A stretch of DNA of 64,000 bases. Origin: Bacillus sp. EB106-08-02-XG196. GTDB lineage: Bacteria > Bacillota > Bacilli > Bacillales > Cytobacillaceae. The notes beneath the pieces were generated by a model. The model ran no database searches. It was given only the letters and a program-made list of their open reading frames with translations, and was not told the DNA's origin. The stretch's first letter is position 1, and each line of letters opens with the position of its first letter. Position numbers and translations under genes: made by a program. Of the stretch, positions 62,016-64,000 are shown one piece after another. The stretch covers positions 447,869-511,868 of the forward strand of contig NZ_JABWSY010000001.1 of the NCBI RefSeq assembly GCF_013396335.1, in the 5' to 3' direction.

Positions 62016-64000
62016 TTATACAAAGTCTCGCGGAATCTCGGAATTCCACTTTTTCGTGAAAACCTGTTTCTTACCCTCAAATGCTGTAAGCTCATTTGTT
62101 ATAAAAAATCGCTCCGCATCCGCCTTCATCGTACTTACACTTTCCAGACGGGTCTGCCATTCGCCGCGTCCTACATCCAGCGTCCACTCACAGCAAACCT
62201 CTGCGGATAAAGGATCACCCTCAGCAATCGTATACGTATTGCGGTTGGTGCTTCCATACTCGACCCCATTGCCCGAGAGACGACGTGCACCTTCATCCGA
62301 AAAGTCTTCAAGCACCCATACACCGTTAATAAGATCGTAGTGAACCTTGCGGGTACGGCTTTCTTCCCGTAAAATCTCCCGTTCTGCCACCCGAGCTGTC
62401 TCTGGTGCACCGAATGCCGGAAGTTCATGATCCCTCTCTTGCGGTGGACGAACCGGTAGAGTAAGGCGGGTTTGCTCGCTGCTGAATACCTTTAACGTGG
62501 CAGGTTCAGGCGACGGCCACGCATGCGGCCAGTAGTTTGGCGACAATGCAACCTGCCAGCGGTGTCCAGCTGGAAGTACATGACCAATGGCATTGAGACG
62601 AACCTTAACCGTATAGCGTTCTCCTGATACTAAAGGAGTTGGGTGCTCATGGCTGTCGCGATGAGTAAGATTGAGCATCCCCCAGCTGACCAAGGTTGCT
62701 GCCCCGTCCGGAGCGACATCACAGAGACGTACCGCAAGCAGAGCGTTCGGCTTATCTGACGCTAGGTCAACCGTAATCTCCGGAAAGCCGAGAATTTCCA
62801 TTGGTGATTCGAGTGGTTCCGATGTAAAGCACACAGACTGCCCATTTTCAAGGCGCTGGTCGGATGCTAAATCACCCGGCTGCCCAAATGGACACCAAAC
62901 ACCCGCATAAAGCCCATGCGTCTGTACGCTTGGTACGATCGTTTCCCCTTCACCTGCAGGAGTTTCAAGTAATTGCTGGTCTTTTAACCAAAATTCTGCC
63001 GGAGCAATATTCGGTGGCGGCCATTCATTTTCTGCCACCCAGCGACCTGGGCGTTCTGGGTAATCGACCTTTGGAGGGACATGATCCTGCATCCAAGCCC
63101 GGAGCATCGGTTCCTCCATAATCCCCGTATCTATACCTTTTAGCCACTGATCCCACCAGCGCACGCATTCTTGAAGGAAGCCAATTGCCGGTCCTGGCAC
63201 TGCAACCTCTGGATATTCGTGTGCCCATGGTCCAATTAAGCCTTTGCGCGGACCCGGCAGTCCCTCAAGCAGTCTGAGGATTGCATTGGTATAGCCATCT
63301 GCCCAGCCGCCGACGGCAAAAACCGGAATATTGATGTCCGAGTAGTTTTCACATACCGAACCTTGTTTCCAATAATTATCTCGGTGTTGGTGCTTCACCC
63401 ATTCCTCGACAAATGGCGGAGTTTTCTCTAGCCGTTCCAGCCATGTGGAGCGCCACTCTTCGCCGACAACTTCAGGATCTGCCGGTCGGCCATTATAAAC
63501 CAGCATTGTTGACGCCCACCACAGCATATCAGAGGCCAGCAGGCAGCCGCCCATGTAATGGACATCATCTGCGTAGCGGTCATCTGTGGAACAAAGGGTG
63601 ATGATCGCCTTTAAGGCAGGGTGACGGCGGGCAGCCACCTGCAGCCCATTAAAACCGCCCCAAGACTTGCCAATCATCCCAACCGAACCTGTTGACCAAG
63701 GCTGTGACTCAATCCAAGTCAACACTTCTAACGCATCATCCTGCTCCTGTGGCAAATACTCATCGTACAGAATCCCATCAGAATCGCCAGAGCCGCGTAT
63801 ATCCACACGAATACTGGCATATCCATGACCTGCAAAATAAGGATGACGGATGGAATCTCTTAAGGCAGTAAAGTCATTTTTACGGTAAGGTAGATATTCT
63901 AGAATGGCGGGCACGGGATTCTGCTCTGCATCCTCCGGGAGCCAAATTCGCGCTGCAAGCCTGGTCCCATCTGACATCGGAATCCAAACATGCTCGATCT
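62016..64000 (-). CDS. CocE/NonD family hydrolase (X-Pro dipeptidyl-peptidase fold), cut by window edge
   Basis: The frame is open at the right edge (IEHVWIPMSDGTRLAARIWLP), so the start lies outside. The alpha/beta hydrolase core has the nucleophile Ser in GMIGKSWGGFNGLQVA and RVDIRGSGDSDG; the Asp/His partners are probably in FAVGGWADGY and GPWAHEYP. The C-terminal half is the X-Pro dipeptidyl-peptidase beta domain (PEITVDLASDKPNALLAVRLCDV). It hydrolyses an ester or peptide; the substrate is unknown. The gene looks clearly GC-richer than its neighbours, which may indicate acquisition. Confidence 0.9.
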   Translation of the reverse strand, partial: IEHVWIPMSDGTRLAARIWLPEDAEQNPVPAILEYLPYRKNDFTALRDSIRHPYFAGHGYASIRVDIRGSGDSDGILYDEYLPQEQDDALEVLTWIESQPWSTGSVGMIGKSWGGFNGLQVAARRHPALKAIITLCSTDDRYADDVHYMGGCLLASDMLWWASTMLVYNGRPADPEVVGEEWRSTWLERLEKTPPFVEEWVKHQHRDNYWKQGSVCENYSDINIPVFAVGGWADGYTNAILRLLEGLPGPRKGLIGPWAHEYPEVAVPGPAIGFLQECVRWWDQWLKGIDTGIMEEPMLRAWMQDHVPPKVDYPERPGRWVAENEWPPPNIAPAEFWLKDQQLLETPAGEGETIVPSVQTHGLYAGVWCPFGQPGDLASDQRLENGQSVCFTSEPLESPMEILGFPEITVDLASDKPNALLAVRLCDVAPDGAATLVSWGMLNLTHRDSHEHPTPLVSGERYTVKVRLNAIGHVLPAGHRWQVALSPNYWPHAWPSPEPATLKVFSSEQTRLTLPVRPPQERDHELPAFGAPETARVAEREILREESRTRKVHYDLINGVWVLEDFSDEGARRLSGNGVEYGSTNRNTYTIAEGDPLSAEVCCEWTLDVGRGEWQTRLESVSTMKADAERFFITNELTAFEGKKQVFTKKWNSEIPRDFV

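Overview
The window comes from a low-GC, spore-former-type Bacillaceae chromosome, most like Bacillus/Neobacillus. The evidence is strong AGGAGG-type ribosome binding sites, frequent TTG and GTG starts, a ykoFEDC thiamine-precursor transporter under a TPP riboswitch, an xpaC-yaaN(telA) pair, an MhqR-type operator on a ring-cleaving dioxygenase, CWB2 cell-wall repeats and split fructose-family PTS subunits. The genus is an inference. No rRNA, tRNA, CRISPR array or complete IS with its own ends was seen.

Layout. 1-9.7 kb is a minus-strand, very AT-rich exopolysaccharide operon read from a bactoprenyl-phosphate sugar transferase through two GT4 glycosyltransferases, a polymerase fused to a third GT4, a flippase, another GT4, a LbH acetyltransferase and a GDP-mannose pyrophosphorylase cut by the left edge. 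10-12.7 kb holds galE, galU and a decayed GT2 gene, supplying or formerly using UDP-sugars. 12.8-24 kb holds envelope and stress genes: a CWB2 surface protein, a CPBP protease, several small proteins, cutC, a copper nitrite reductase lipoprotein with a Crp/Fnr-type site, a VanY carboxypeptidase and xpaC-telA. Between nirK and vanY lie a helically phased row of DnaA-box-like 9-mers and a c-di-GMP-I riboswitch in front of an unannotated 56-aa gene.

24-34 kb holds a His/Gly repeat protein beside a ZIP zinc transporter, a membrane serine protease, a PlsY-like acyltransferase coupled to a GNAT-aminotransferase fusion, and a REP-associated tyrosine transposase (RAYT) overlapping comM. 34-38 kb is the ykoFEDC operon. 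38-48 kb holds a secreted penicillin acylase, an SGNH hydrolase, a molybdopterin oxidoreductase, an RNA polymerase sigma factor coupled to an unusual repeat protein, and mhqO. 49-59.7 kb is one catabolic cluster: PTS EIIA/EIIB/EIIC, a GH38 mannosidase, a C69 hydrolase, a PRD regulator, glycerate kinase and mannose-6-phosphate isomerase. Together these form a complete route for a mannosyl-glycerate-type substrate: import with phosphorylation, cleavage to mannose-6-P and glycerate, then entry of both into glycolysis. The right end has an M24 peptidase-like protein, a DUF2179 membrane protein and a CocE/NonD hydrolase cut by the edge.

The most unusual feature is a dispersed family of palindromic elements sharing the core GGTGACAGGCACC. 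There are thirteen loci between 18.2 and 60.0 kb, in at least three exact size classes (43, 54 and 64 bp). They sit in gene gaps or on stop codons and never in a conserved gene core. The RAYT at 31.9-32.5 kb is the obvious candidate for the enzyme that mobilised them, which would make this a REP/RAYT system in a Gram-positive host.
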